From contig CAWUHX010000099.1 of NCBI GenBank assembly GCA_963922205.1, positions 806,001 to 870,000 of the forward strand: a stretch of DNA of 64,000 bases. The letters run 5' to 3'. The notes beneath the pieces are model-generated. The model was not told the origin of the DNA, searched no databases, and worked only from the letters and a program-made list of their open reading frames with translations. This DNA is from Romanomermis culicivorax. Taxonomy: Eukaryota; Nematoda; Enoplea; Mermithida; Mermithidae. The translations under genes were made by a program, and so were the position numbers. This document shows positions 21,601 through 35,200 of the stretch, piece after piece (the stretch's first letter is position 1; each line of letters opens with the position of its first letter).

Positions 21601-23265
21601 ATTAAACTGACGCCTGCAGCACCCACCACGGTAAGTTGACTGCCGTGAAACTATTCAGAAATATAGTTGACTGTCTTCGTAATTTGTGCCTTTATGCATG
21701 GAATGAACTTTCAGCTCATACGTGAGTTTTTAGCGTACGTTAATGCTCGGCTGAAAAGCAAAGTAGGATTAATTACATTTGGTATCTGAGCTTTACTACA
21801 ATATTATGACTGAAAAAATTTATGGCTTCAAAAAAGTAGTGTAAACACTGCACCAAAAGGCAAGAAATTTCATGATTTTACGTCGTGCTCTACATTCACA
21901 TCTCTAAAAAATGTTATATAAAAGTCTTGTCAAACTTCAATAAAATTGAGACTCATCTTTGGTTGCATGCCTGACTTCCTGCAGAACTTCCCTGATTTAT
22001 CATATTCATTTCTTTTTCAGTTTTACTGGCCACGCTTTCGCTTGGTCAACAAGTTTCTTACCTGATCAAGTAAATATTGTCTACAGAACACATCTGCTTG
22101 TGGTGGAGGTTAAAACTCACTCGTGTATGTTTTTGGCTTCACCCGAATAATAGCTTTTTGAGGCGAGCAAAAATATTTCTGTTCCAAAAAGTAGCAAAGT
22201 AGTGGGCATAAATATCGATAGGTATCATTGATATGTATCAAAATACGTAATTTTGAACATCGGATTTAGGACTAGAAAGTTCGGTTAAAATTTGGGTGAC
22301 CTCGGATAGATTTTTCTTGATGCTGAAATATGGTTTCAACTAAAAATAGCAGTGGTAATACGTTTTGTGGTGATTCAGACTTGTTTTTAGACGCTACAAA
22401 TCCAGTCACGTTGATCTCAAAAATTTCGTGTCCTACCGACCATTAATCGCCCCAATAATCCAAGCATCTGCCACGTTTTTTTGGCTACATTTCTCGCCGA
22501 ATAGTATATCTGAACTGGACCCTAGAGCATTCTTATGGCTCAGCAGTATGATTTTCACAAATTTAATGGTACAACTCCGTTTTGTGTAATCTTTATGTTT
22601 TTTACAAGAACGTTGCACTTTCAGTGGCGATTAGTATTAAATATCATGACGAATTCGATGTCGGAATTAACGACGCGGTTTCTTAACGTTTACGTCTTGA
22701 TCGTTTTGGGAATTTTCCTTGCGCCAAGTGTTAACATCTTTTTCGAATTTTGGATTTTGAGAATATTAGCGTTCTTGGCAACTTTCTATCATATACATTA
22801 CGTAGTCTGCACAGTAAGTATATCCTCCCAAAATAGTGACTTAAACTATACTCTGAAATAAAATTTAATCAAAAATTTTCCCACTAAAAATGTGCGTTTT
22901 TCAACTGTATTGAGCCCAATGACTTTTTTGACGGAAAAGAAAGAAAATCAACACAGCTTGGGAATTCTCGCTCCAAACAGTATTTGACTGAAATGCGGAG
23001 TTACTCTTCACTTTTAAACTTGTTTACATCTCGTTTCTTCCTAGGATAATACATTATACTGTTTATAAAATCTGCATCATATGAACAAACTTGCTGCAAC
23101 AAACTTTTTGCCTGTTATCACCTGGAATCTTATTCTACGATAATTTTGTTTTTTGGTTTTTCAGTTTTATTTTTTTCTCGGCAGATTCGGCAAATTAGTC
23201 GTCATTACAAAATCAGCATATTTACTGTGAACGAAAATAATCGTTATTGGCAAACAGCGGATTAG
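18681..23265 (+). CDS. EPT1: Ethanolamine/choline-phosphotransferase, paralogue A (EPT1/SELENOI type), 9 exons
   Basis: Exons: 18681-18773, 19583-19651, 19961-20153, 20204-20469, 20537-20648, 22021-22069, 22391-22568, 22625-22813 and 23185-23265; 1230 nt, 409 aa. All introns are GT-AG and phases agree throughout. The enzyme transfers phosphoethanolamine (or phosphocholine) from its CDP form to diacylglycerol, the last Kennedy-pathway step, in the ER/Golgi membrane. The family motif D-x2-DG-x2-AR-x8-G-x3-D-x3-D is complete in exon 4 (DALDGKHAR ... GELLDHGVD). The N-terminal DYKYLSNEQL, the PNWVWLYSS helix and LFGRG favour EPT1 over CEPT1. Exon 6, of 49 nt, encodes most of one membrane helix. 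The C-terminus IRQISRHYKISIFTV ends in TAG, with no selenocysteine codon. The exon 1 start is the least certain part: the frame is open upstream to 18624 without another ATG. Paralogue B follows 3 kb downstream. Confidence 0.9.
20204..20469 (+). CDS. EPT1: Catalytic exon 4 of paralogue A
   Basis: 266 nt between a TTTTCCAG acceptor and a GTAAGC donor. It completes the first catalytic Asp codon (G from exon 3 plus AC) and encodes the rest of the CDP-alcohol phosphotransferase signature. Hydrophobic helices and [13 protein letters not shown] follow. The length is identical to the matching exon of paralogue B. Confidence 0.92.
20757..21292. repeat. Foldback element of the GTCGCCGAT family, uninterrupted copy
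   Basis: The left end TATTCAGAAGTAAAATTGCC and right end TTCTTCACTTTTGATTTGGG are imperfectly inverted. Both arms carry GTCGGCGACAATCGG-type short repeats. The interior (20896-21130) matches 15840-16124. It lies in intron 5 of paralogue A and preserves the empty CCTAGGAT site that is occupied at 16125. Confidence 0.7.
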
Positions 23266-26200
23266 CTGATTGACGAGCTCCGTATAGAAAATTGATTCTT
23301 TGATTTTTTCGATAATTGCCTCTCGAAATCAGTAAAACATTGACCATGCATCAACGGATCGAGTTTAATCTCACGTAGAATTTCAAAGTGAAATTTTTTG
23401 GTAAACTGTTAGGATAAAGGATGTTACGATGTGTCACAATACTTTTGGATTCCCAACTCAATGTCTGTTTGTGTTTGTACAGTGTGTAACATATACGTCG
23501 GAGTTTAGGGATTTTCTTCTATTTAGGCGAAAATGTACAAAGTATAAGCGAGACCTATGTTAGCGTACAGGGTCTACGACCCGATGGCAAAGTTTTTGAT
23601 CAATAAGTTTTTTATGTATTTTTTGCCATTTGTTCTTGCTCAGGATTTCGATACTTTGACCCTTACTTCGATGAACTTCACCATCGAAGATCTTAAAACA
23701 AGCAATCTAAAAAACTCGACAAGGATTCCAAAAACAAGGAATCCTGTGATAGAAAGAAACGTTCAACCGACTTTATCGACTGTCTGACCGACTGAGTTTC
23801 TCTCTTGCTTCTTTTCACTCAAAGATCTACTACATAAAAGGGCGTGGTCAAATGCTCTTATTGAGCTAACGTGTGAGCAAACACTATAGCACGTAATGCA
23901 TATTTGTTTTGTATATTATAGTGCGGGTCCATTTGACAATATGGACCTGCATGTATTTTTGTTATTTTGAAGGATATCGTATTGAAATACCTTTCCCCTT
24001 AGGATAGATGAACAATAAATAAGAAAGAGGAAAAAACAAAATATTTACAAAATTAATTTGTCGGGGAAATTCCAGACAAAACATGCGAAAAATGTTTGGA
24101 AAATTTTACCTAAAAATTATATCACTAAAATTTACATAATTTTTACATCACCATCACAAGTGTATGCGCCAAAAAATGGTTTTGTTAGTGCGATCAGTAT
24201 TCTTTTACTTCATCTGCAACCTGTGACCTGCAACCAGCAACGCACCTAAAACTTTTAAACAATTAGTGGATACTGCAAAAATATAAAATAATTACAATTT
24301 TCATCATTTAAAAAATTACTTAGATCTAAAGAGTAATGTTGGCCTGATTTTTGGTTGTTTTGTTTGTATTTAATCTTCTGTTGTTGTGTTTCACGAATTT
24401 CGAGAGCAGAACAAGAAGTCAGCCAAAATTAAACTTACTTCTCCTGTTTACATCGAATAGTAGATAAGAGGACCTTGTCCCGATTTCGCTCATGTTACTA
24501 GGTCTATTCGAAGGGCCAAAGTCGGTGCGAGAAACAGAAAGTGAAATGCATTCGTCAAATGTCAACACCTTGATCTCGTGGAATGTGCTGGTGGGGAGGG
24601 TGACATTCTCATGTGTAGTCCACCATTGTTTTGCCAATCTACAGCATGCAGTTCTTTTTGCTTTCTTTAAATTACGCCGAAGGTTTAAGTATTTATTAAA
24701 ATTTTTGGGGCCCGTATATGTTTTTCTTAAAAGAAAATTTTTTGTGGAAGAAACGAAAGCTTGTCTCTGCTTTTTAAGTGTATGTCTTGGATGGACTTTT
24801 TGTGAAACTTACTTGTATCTGCCTCTAAGCGTCTGTCTTGTGTTTTAAAAAGATTATCATATCAACTTTTAATAAAGCGTCACATCAAACATATTCGGTT
24901 TAGCTTGCCAGCTTCTGGCATTTTTTCCTGGTGGATATCCAATCAGTAAATACGTGTTCAAAAAAATTACTGTTCAAAATTTTATTTCCTTCCAGTGATT
25001 TTATGGCACAGGCCTCTTCCTACATGTACAACGATCAGTCAAAAAATCTTTGAACAAATAAAATTTTTTATATGCAGAAACTACAATATTTTGTGTATTA
25101 TTGCAGAAACCTTTTTCGAATCTAGGCACTTCAGTTCATGTCCTTTTGACACAAAAGTAGGCGGCATTGAAGAATGCAGCTTCTATTTTTATTCCTTTCG
25201 ATGTCACCCACCTTTCGAGTGTGCGGTCTGCACTGCACTTGTACTGCACTGCACTGCACTGCACTGCACTGATAGTAAGAAAGAAATACTCACTGATTCA
25301 AATGCAAATCGGCTGAGATAATTTTTCAGGAATGTACACAAGTTCGTTCTAATGCCTTGTTTTCCAGTAGGTGCTACTGACATGTTTCCGGTCAATTTTT
25401 ATCGAAATCCCTGTTCGAGGACATCTGAGGAAGGATGATCAACTGATTGAGCTTACATTGAAAATTAAGCCAAAATTGTTTTGTATGCACTGCATACTAT
25501 AGCAACCGGCCCCTGGAGATTTGTGAAAATAAGTTTAAGAGACACTATATCGATCATTCAGAAACTATTCTATCCACAAATGTTGTCGAGATCTAATATT
25601 CGAGAATGCTACACGATTCCGATGACTGTTCAGTCACAAATTTCAATTTCATCCATTTTATGTTTTTTTCTGTGCACATATTATCATGTAAATTTTGGCA
25701 TGAGCATGACACGTTGTATGGCATAAATGATTAAAGCGAAATTAGCCAAGTCTTGATAGGTCAGATCATTCAAAATTGGTACTCGCACATCCGAAGATGA
25801 CAATTTGTTATTCCAATGATCCTCTGATTTCCTGTGCACGAAGAAAAATTGGAACAAAATTTGGTTGCATAAGAACATTGTTCATACACGATTTCCTCCA
25901 AGCGAATATTCTCCAGCAGAGTTTTTAGACTACGTTTTCTGGTCGAGTAGACGTTATCACGACAATAAAATAACACATTCAGAGACCTGACCGAAAAGTA
26001 ATGAAAAACGTCAACTGATATAATTCTTGTACCGCCGCGACCCGTTAACATACAAAATGTCTGAAAGTAACTTGATAAGATTGAGAAGAGGCGTAGTCAC
26101 ATGCATAATCTGCACGGTGACATTATATCACTAAAAAACGTTTCAAAGTCGTTGAACCAGAAACATTCCCTTTATTACATCAAAGTAGGAACATTCCGAA

Positions 26201-26282
26201 ATTAAAGTTCACGTCGCAAATTTAAGAACCCAAAATATCTTTTCGGTACAAAAAATACCACACCAGCATTGAAACGATTTCG
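23266..26282. other. Intergenic region between the two phosphotransferase genes
   Basis: I see no gene. Frames such as 24492-24848 lack motifs and have the composition of the surrounding AT-rich DNA. An AATAAA at 24014-24019 could end the transcript of paralogue A but is 750 bp past the stop. A TGCAC microsatellite is noted separately. The motif ACCGGCCCCTGG near 25505 recurs at 16905 and, with one change, at 43277. Confidence 0.5.
25244..25271. repeat. (CTGCA)n pentanucleotide microsatellite
   Basis: About five and a half uninterrupted CTGCA units, with two further imperfect units just upstream (25228-25240). Confidence 0.9.
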
Positions 26283-29200
26283 ATGCCTTTAGAGTTGGAA
26301 GGAACGCTTTCCGTGCGATATACCGATAAAGATAGCCTGAGATTTGTGGCCAGCATCGTCTTCCGCGTTCTGGCTTCGCTTGGAAATATTTCGGTTCGTC
26401 ATTTTACGCATATTTTTTTGTCGTTGTACGACTACGAATATTTGAGCAAAGAAGATTTGAAATCTATTGAGAATCACAAAGTACGCTATTAATCTACTAG
26501 TTTATTCGTGAACACAAAAAGAGGGTTAGTTACAGGAGGAGTCCTATCAGACAACGGAGGGGGAGGTTTTATCGCTTTCAGGCCACTTCTTTTGTAGGAT
26601 CGATGAAAAGACTTTTGAAGGCGGTCAAAAATTTGTTCTTCCTAAACGCAAAAAAGGGTATCAATTGATAGAAATCGTTTAGGTTTATTCAAAATCATGA
26701 TTTTAAGCTGTAACCTCCATGTCTGACGGAGCAATGTTTTTGTTAAATTTGGATGACCTCCCTCAGATTTTCCTTGCTGCAAATGTATTTTGATCAGCTC
26801 CCTTCCATGTTAGCGAATAACTTTGGACTTTAAGAAGTTTTTGCTCCTTGTTCTGGCATTCTGACGATTCCCACTAACACATTTTCACTATTGGAATGAC
26901 TAAAATGATTATCATGAAATTTAGACATTGGCACCATGAAAGTACTGCGAATGTTCCTAGATAATGATTTTTAGACTTCTTTTATCCTGCGTAACAGTAC
27001 CCTATCAGCATACAGTTGAACATTGGATTAATTTTTCGCTTCTCGTCATATAAACCATTTCCAGCTTTGTTTCTGGCTAAGAGAGGGACAGGGGGCCCGT
27101 TGCTCATAATCATAGTTGAATTTTCATTCTGAGGAGTTCGGATCAGTCTTGTTCGGATGTAAATTGATTTTTCGTTAAGCAAGTTGTTGCTACTATTGTT
27201 TACTGTAAGGCACAAAACACCTCCATTCAAAAAATTACTACTGTTATCATGGACAAATTTTCAATTACTACTGAACTCAGTATACTCACTACTGAAAATG
27301 TGTTATGTATCGGACTGCAGGAGCTAACAATACAATTACGCACGACAGTCGCAGTTGATCAGTGAAGGTTGTTGATCGATCTCTGCTGAATGAACTGACA
27401 AGTGACCCACTATAATTGTACGTGAGGTGTTCCGGGGTTTGACCCTCAGCAGTTCCTGGTTGACTCTCAACAGATTCTTGGTAAACCCTAAAAGATTTGA
27501 CCCCTCAACAATGAATAAGAGGATGATGAAGGAAAATTGTCGCGAGATAGTAAGAGAACGTCGGCATGAAAATTAAAATGAAGCTACAGTCCAACGGTTC
27601 TTCCACATAAAGCATACTTATTCGGGATGAATAATACTAGACCTCGAAAAAGTGATGATCTAGCAAATAATAAAACAAAAATGGATTGAGAAACATGTTG
27701 CTTGGGCGTAAGAAGTTTCTTCTCTCACCGAAAACATAAAAAAGCAGGCTGGCCCCCAGCAGAATTTCTATCCTGTGCGTGACGTGAGTCAATTGACTTT
27801 CGGAGTTTGTTGAAAAGTTCTCGTATTCTCAAATGAGCTGCGGAAAGCTAAATAATCCGTATAAACCGGTGAGCAGACAACAAACCTGCATCTTAGGCTG
27901 GAATCTGTTTTTGTCGATTTGTTGGAAACCTGATCGATGCAGCATAAAAGCTGCAGTCAAACTTTTATTCGAAATTATGGAAGGCTCGTTTGCTCTATTC
28001 AATAAACTATTCCTTCATGATATTATGGACTTGAAGATCAATCTTTTCAATCATTTCAGGATTCAAGAAATTGGTTTCCTGATGTTTAGCAAATCTACGT
28101 TTGCAGAAACTCCGATCGCTGCATCGATCATTTCAAAATGAGTCCGGTATAATCAACCAGAGAAAAAAATGTGGCCGTATAGGCAGGTTGTTCATTATTT
28201 GCATGAACATTTTTGAGTATGACTAATCGGCGGAATCCGCATGCGGATGCGGATAGCGGATATGGTCTAAGCGGAAAACGTAGATACGGATGGCGGATGC
28301 GGAATCCGCTCTTTTTTGCGGATATTTTGGTCTAATCGGCGGATGCGAAATCCGCCCTTTTCAAGTCTAAAAAACGTATATGCTTGACGGATGGTGGATA
28401 TTTTTTTCCAAATTTTTTTGTCGAATTGCTCGAGTCGGAAACTTTTCGGCGGATATGAACATCTAAAAGGCGGATTCCGAAAAACAGAGAGGATCCGCAT
28501 CCGCCATCCGCATCATGTCTAAACGGCGGAGAAATTCGGCGGATATGCGGATATGGAATTTTTCACGATTTTTGTAAGCTTTTATAGTTCTTAAAAAAAG
28601 AAAATGTTATTGGTGATATCCAAATCTTCACTTAATTTTGGTGCAAAAATATGGTTTTTCATGTATGCATTTAGAAAACGTCCACAGTGTCATCAATTAG
28701 TGGGCCAAATGATGAAAATAAAGCTCTCTCTGAGTAAGATCATCCAACATGTGGAATAATATTATCTTATACCAAGGATTAATTAGTAGCTTATTTTTAA
28801 TATGTAATTCATCTTTATATTTACAAATTTATTTTCAGTTTAGTTTATGATTCAATTTAATATATTTCAATTTTTTTATATTTTAATTTTTTCATAGTTT
28901 TGTAACGACCAGTTTCTAATGATACTTTACTTGATCCTTAAAATGGTCTACAGCCATGCACTGCCCACGAAGGTGGGGGTACAATGGAACGGATTACACT
29001 ATGACAATTAATAACGCGGGGGTCGACGATCACTTGCTCGTCGATAAAATACACGAACGCTTGCAAATAACAAAACTCGCTTCAAATACTTTCGAAAGTC
29101 TCGCTTTACTAAAACACGCTTGCAAATAAAACACTAGAATTGCAAAATCTGACAGAATCATGCTTTGCTTCTCTTTAAATACTGCTTCTGTGGCCACTCC

Positions 29201-32200
29201 CTTGGCTCGCGGGAGGTCTTGTTTCCGACAATTTTCTTCCGCCAATCGCTGCTTCTTGCTTCATTCGCTTCGCTAGTTTAGTCACGCCTTCCAATGCTTT
29301 CCTGGTACTGTATGCTTCTTATGCTTCTCTAATGCTTGCTTCATACAGTGGACTTAATCACGCCTCTGTGCTTCCGTATGCTTCTGTATCTATTTCCTCT
29401 GCATATACATGTTTTGTAGGAACCATCGCTACTGTCCCACTTGAGACTAATGTCTGGACGGGCTTTTACTTTTCACTGTGTGCAGGTGTTGTTTACGATT
29501 TTTATGAGAAATTAATGTAGCCGTGGAATGTGTACTTTAGTGTAGATTCTAGGGGACCAGCTGCCGATGTGCAAATTAATTAGAGCATCTTAATTGGGTC
29601 AATAATGGCTACTGGGGTGTGGGGAGGATCAAAATAAAGTACTTCACATAAATTTACAGGAATGTTTGGGTGTGAATCCCAGACACCCTTGAGACGATAG
29701 ATTAAGAAATGAATTTATATTTATTAAACGAATATCACATAGTGTGCAATATGTATTTACAGTACTGCATTAGCATGTACATTACAAATTTATAGTTTAA
29801 TTAAAATTTAATTCTTCAATTTTTCAGAATTTAATTAAAAATTTTAATTAAAAAATTAATCAATTAAATTTAAAATTTAATTGAAAATTTAATTAAAAAT
29901 GTTAATCAAAAATTTAATTAATAAAATTCAAAGTTTAATTCAAAATTCAATTGAAAATTTAATTTAAAATTCAATTCAAAATTCAATTTAAATATTAATG
30001 TAAAGTCAAAATATTGTTGCAAAATTAAAAAATCAATTCTGCCACAATGCACTACATCTGCAAAACTTTTCCACCCTTTAGTCATGTGGCGGATGGCGGA
30101 TGTGGGTCCGCCATTTGTTCTAAAATCCGCCTTTCAGACGTCATATTCGCCAACAAAGATTGGAGTCGAGCAAAACCATTGAAAAATTTGGGAAAATATA
30201 TCCACCCTCCGCCGCCTTCTAGACTTGAAGAGGGCGTCATTTTCCCTATCGGCTGATTAGACCTCAATATTCGCCCAAAACGTGTGGACTCCGCCATTTT
30301 AATCTGCCGATTAGGCAGCGGATATGCGGATTCCACATCCGCCATCTGTACCCGTATCCCCCGATTAGACCATATCCACCATACACATCCGCATGTGGAT
30401 TCCGCCGATTAGTTATACCCAACATGTTTATGTGCAAAGAATCATTTGGAAAAAAGACTATAGCCTTGTTTTATGGCTAAGAGGACAACTTTCTCATAAA
30501 TCTATTGCTTCTATTGGGCAGAGTATTGAGGACTGTACTTCACCTCTCCAAGCTCCATTTTTTCAAATAAGCATCGAAGTACAAAAATATCCGAAGAAAT
30601 CCATGCAACAATCGATCAGGACACGAGCATTTTTTTCCTTCAGGGGCTCATATGGGGAAAAAAATAAACTATAACAGTGGCTTCAAATCATATAATGATG
30701 TCTTTCAATTTCAGTACGATGCCGTTGAAACCAATCCGGTCAACAATTACATATTCAGGCCGTTGTACTATAAATTGGGGACAGTGAGTGAATTGTCTAA
30801 TGGGGCGTATTTTTGATCATTTTTTACTCGTATTTCAATACGTTAAATCAATTCAGTTAGTCTTCTGATAAGATACTCACGCTTGTTTCAGTACCATGTT
30901 TTTAAGAAATGACTTTTAAAAACTAAAAAATATATACCAACGATGTCCAAATAAGTGTGAGAAACTATACTTAGTTTTATGGTCGAGCTTACATTGAAAA
31001 TTTACCGAAATCTGTTGTCGTTTTAAACTTTCCTGCGGCCTATTCATTTTTATCATATTTTATTATGCATATAATATATATCTGAAATTCTAAACGTAAT
31101 GAAAGCATGCAAACTTGACTCAATCTTCAGTCACTTTTGACAAATTTTTTCAGTATATCCCCAAATCTGTTGCACCCAATGTAATAACGGCGGGAACTTT
31201 TTTATTGGCACTTTCACAATATATGATATTGGCCTACTACGATTATTACTTTTTCGCCGATGCACCCGGGTCGCCAGAAGAGAAAAGGGTGCCTAATTGG
31301 ATTTGGCTCTACAGTTCTATTGGCATGGCATTGTCCACATTCTTCGGCAAGTTTGCACTATTTTAATGGCTCAAATGCAAAATATAGGAATGACACATGT
31401 TATAGTATTCGATAGACAATATTGATAGACTAATCATTACTTTTTTTGAATCATATTATACAGTTTTGATAAATTTAATCGTCGATATACTGCACAAGTA
31501 GAGCTCATAAAGTAACATCACCCTGGATAAATTAGAACATAGACAACATTGCTTGCCAGGTCAGTCTGCTGCTGGTGAGGAAGTTATGTCACAAATTGTT
31601 TTATTTTGTACTAACATAGAACCGATGACGACACCGGCTATAGTCTATCCTAAAATGATATATGCAGCGATCCCATTAAAGTGAGTTCTACACAGGAAAA
31701 TCAATGAGCTTATTACTGTAATCAACGAAAAAAAATTTCTTGTCCATGATCGGTAAACGGAACAACTTGAAATTTCCTGTCTATAGCCTGGTAAATAGTA
31801 AAAATTTCTCGAATGGCACTCATGTGTCGACACAGTTTAACCAAGTCAAAAGTGCTTTTTGGACAATTAGCATTTGCTGCAAAGAAATCCTGTGTTTTTT
31901 ACAGTATAAAGTTTTTCGCAATTTTCTAATTGCTTGTCAAATTGAACCAACCTTTTTAGTCGTAGCATTCCAAAGCAAATTCACTATTGTGAAAAGCAAC
32001 ACTGATGTTAGAGTCAAAATAGACCACCACCTGAACAGGTTGAGAAACCGGATTGTCGTGGTATCGAAGGACCGCTTCCAGCAAAAAACTAATACCATGC
32101 TTGTTGGGAGACGAAATGCGTGGATAGTGCAGTGTGACGTTTTTGGATCAGAGCACTTTCAGCACAGCTGAGTAGATTTACAAACATCGGTAGCTTTGTG

Positions 32201-35200
32201 GGAATTCATCCCAAACCCTTGTTGTTCCAATAACATCACCAAAAACAAAGCTATAAAAGACAGCAGAAGCCTGACCATTTGATTTTGACATATAGTTCAT
32301 AGGGAGATTTGACGGCGCAGTGAAACGAAACTTCACTTTGGGTGTAATTGATGATGTCGATCTAACGCAAAACTGACAAAAATATCAACCTTATCTCACA
32401 ATATGTGATTGGTTAGTATGACATCATTCGATCATTGAATCGTTGACGAATGCTACAAAGTGTAAGTAGTTAAAGGGTTCAGACTGTGAAAAAAAAATCT
32501 ATAGTCAATTTTTGATTCAAGCGTTTTTACTGAAAAAAATTGGGCGATTGTCTGCGATCGTAGCCAGTCATTTTGTCATTCAAAACGACCTGAAATCATC
32601 CATAATCGTTCCATCGTCATCTTATGGTCATCATGATACCATTGCCGTTGCTTTGCTACTATTCTAGTCAACCAGCCTCATTTTGGAATCTGGCATCGCA
32701 TCCTGCTATCGTAATCGTTGCTGGTTGAGAACTATTGGAGAAAATAAAAGGTGATCACATTTGTCTCGACCCCAGATATGAGCAATGTAAATGATTTGTG
32801 ACTGGTGGCCTAGCTGTGCTAGAGCAGATGGTAAAAGTGGGGAGAGAAGCCTATGTATTTTGTGTCATAACTGAACCTTTAGGTTTTACCCCCTATCCCT
32901 ATGTGCATGGCGCGAAAACAATTGATTACAGTAACTATTAGCTAGGATTGGGTTGAAAATTAGGTGGCAATAAACGTCGAACATGCATACTGGATGACAC
33001 ACTGCTAGACAAGCATGCAAAATGCAAAATAGAAATAGCATGGTCGAATATAAAAATGATTGAGTGCATAATATAAGGTCACACGGCAATGCATTTTTAC
33101 TAAAGTCCGCCATACCTTAAAAGTATGGAAAACTATTCTCTCACAGTCCGTTGTTCAAGCATGTTTATTTAGCATGTGTCTTTCCTGTGTATTTTTCTAG
33201 GAAATTTTGCCTTCTCTGTATATTGTAATTTCCACTAAATATCTGAGTTTTTTATTATTTATTTTTTCATTTCATCACAATTTTGTAAATCTTATGCCAA
33301 TTTACTGACATCTTATTTTTTTGTTATTTTTATTACAATTTCTAATAATGGTTTGTTTACTTAAAAAATTAGTAAAATTTCTTCATAATTTTGTTTATTT
33401 TTTCCCACCGTACCAATTATTTCTTTTTGTCAGCGTTTATTGCAAATTTTCTTCCTGATTTTCTAGTTTTTTTGCGATTTTCAAAATTTTACTACATTTC
33501 TCTCATTTTTATTCTAAAATGTAGTTTCAGAATTGTTTATTTACTGAATCATACAAGAAAGCGTTGCTTATATTTTTAAAGAGATGAAAATTGAAGGTGT
33601 AATTTGAACAGATATTACTTATGAAGATATAACTTTTGATTTTATGAAGAGGAAACTTTTCGCAACTTGAGCATAAATAACATAGTTGTATAATTAAGAC
33701 GCAATTTGCGCAGTTTATTGCCCTTAATTCTCATAATATTCTTTGTCTTTTGTGAGGAAACACTTCTACCTGTTTGGAAACCAAAAAAACTTCATAAAAG
33801 ATTATGAAACTATAGGCAGATTTATCGAATGATTACAATTCATTCCAAACTCCACACTACTCATTTATTTGGGGATGAATTTGCATTCAGCGCATCTATC
33901 AAACGTCCTATTGCTTCCATTTTTATCATCAAATGATTCTTGAAATTTTGAAACCATGAATAGAACCTATAGTTTTCTCCACGTGAATGGTTAGCGACAG
34001 CAGCTGGAATGAAATATTTCTCATATATATGAGATTTTGGAAGGCCACAAAAGCTGCTGTCTTTACAGTTAGTTTTGTTTCTTCCACTCACTAAATGAAT
34101 TTCGCACTTTTACGTGCTCAAATTCATAGAAAACAGACGTTGAACAATATGTGATGACCACAAACTTGCATTTACTTGGACAAATTAGCCGTAAATCAAC
34201 TTTAATAACTTACAATATCCTTAATAATTTTTAATACTATCGAATAAAACGCTCAATTCAAACAAACTCAATCATAAATGGCGCGATAGCGCCAACATTT
34301 GACCCCCAAATTTCATGTCCCCCATCCTAGAGCCAAAACGGTAAGAGCTAGAACCTTCGGGCTTTTTTCATAATTTCGGGCATAAGGGCAAACTATGGGG
34401 TGCCTTTTGTCATGTCACCTCTATCTGCATGTGGTACTCGGTGAGGCCCCAAAAACATGCAAAAAACGCACTTTTTAAGGCCCCCCCAGTTCCACCATGC
34501 CCAGCAATCGGTGTGCCATATCCAACCTCCATACTTCGGCCTAAGCATCTTGGGGGTGTAATCTCAAATGCGAATTTTTCTTTTTTTGAAATATGGCCTC
34601 AATTCAATTATATGGTTGTCCAAAGTCCCGGAAAACGCCAAATTCCCCAATTTTGTTATATAATACTTATGGGTTCAAAAAAATAATTTTTTGCAGCATA
34701 ATGCACTACTAATTTTTTTGCAGTTTCAAATGAACCTGTAGCCTTATTGCGATTTTTGGACTGCAAGGATTTTCGACCATTGGGAATTTGATGGTCACGG
34801 TCACTTTACACGAAAAATTATCCTGGGTGTAAACAAGCGTACTGCCGTAATTTTCTTATGGAGGGGATTTTCGACCACGAGGAATTCAATGAATGTGATC
34901 ACTTTACACCAAAAATTATCCCGTGTGTAAAAAAACGTATTTTCGTGATTTTTTGCTGGAAGAGGTTTTCGACTACGGGGAATTTGATGAATGCGATCAC
35001 TTTACACAAAAACTTATCCCAGTTGTAAACAAACGTACTTTCGTGATTTTCCGATGAACGGGGTTTTCGATCATGGAGAATTTGATGAATGCGATCATCC
35101 CACAAAAAAAACTATCGCGGGTGTAAACACGCGTATTTTCGTGATTTTTTATGGAAGGGGCTTTCGACTGCGGGGAATTCAATGCATGTGTCACTTTACA

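Noticed and set aside
23185..23265. Possible selenocysteine (UGA) codon at the C-terminus, as in vertebrate SELENOI
   Set aside because: The last exons end in TAG (paralogue A) and TAA (paralogue B) after a short tail; there is no in-frame TGA to decode.
24492..24848. 118-aa plus-strand ORF between the two phosphotransferase genes
   Set aside because: Composition follows the AT-rich DNA, no domain or motif, and no splice or start context.
28900..29720. Possible solo LTR in the centre of the 28221-30416 foldback
   Set aside because: It begins TGTAACG, but I found no matching second copy, TG/CA end pair or target duplication to support it.
31740..32171. 143-aa plus-strand ORF in intron 3 of paralogue B
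   Set aside because: No motif, and no splice signals that would join it to the host gene in frame.
32810..32900. Possible tRNA gene (GGTGGCCTAGCTGTGCTAGA)
   Set aside because: A weak A-box-like start, but no B-box and no cloverleaf that I can fold.
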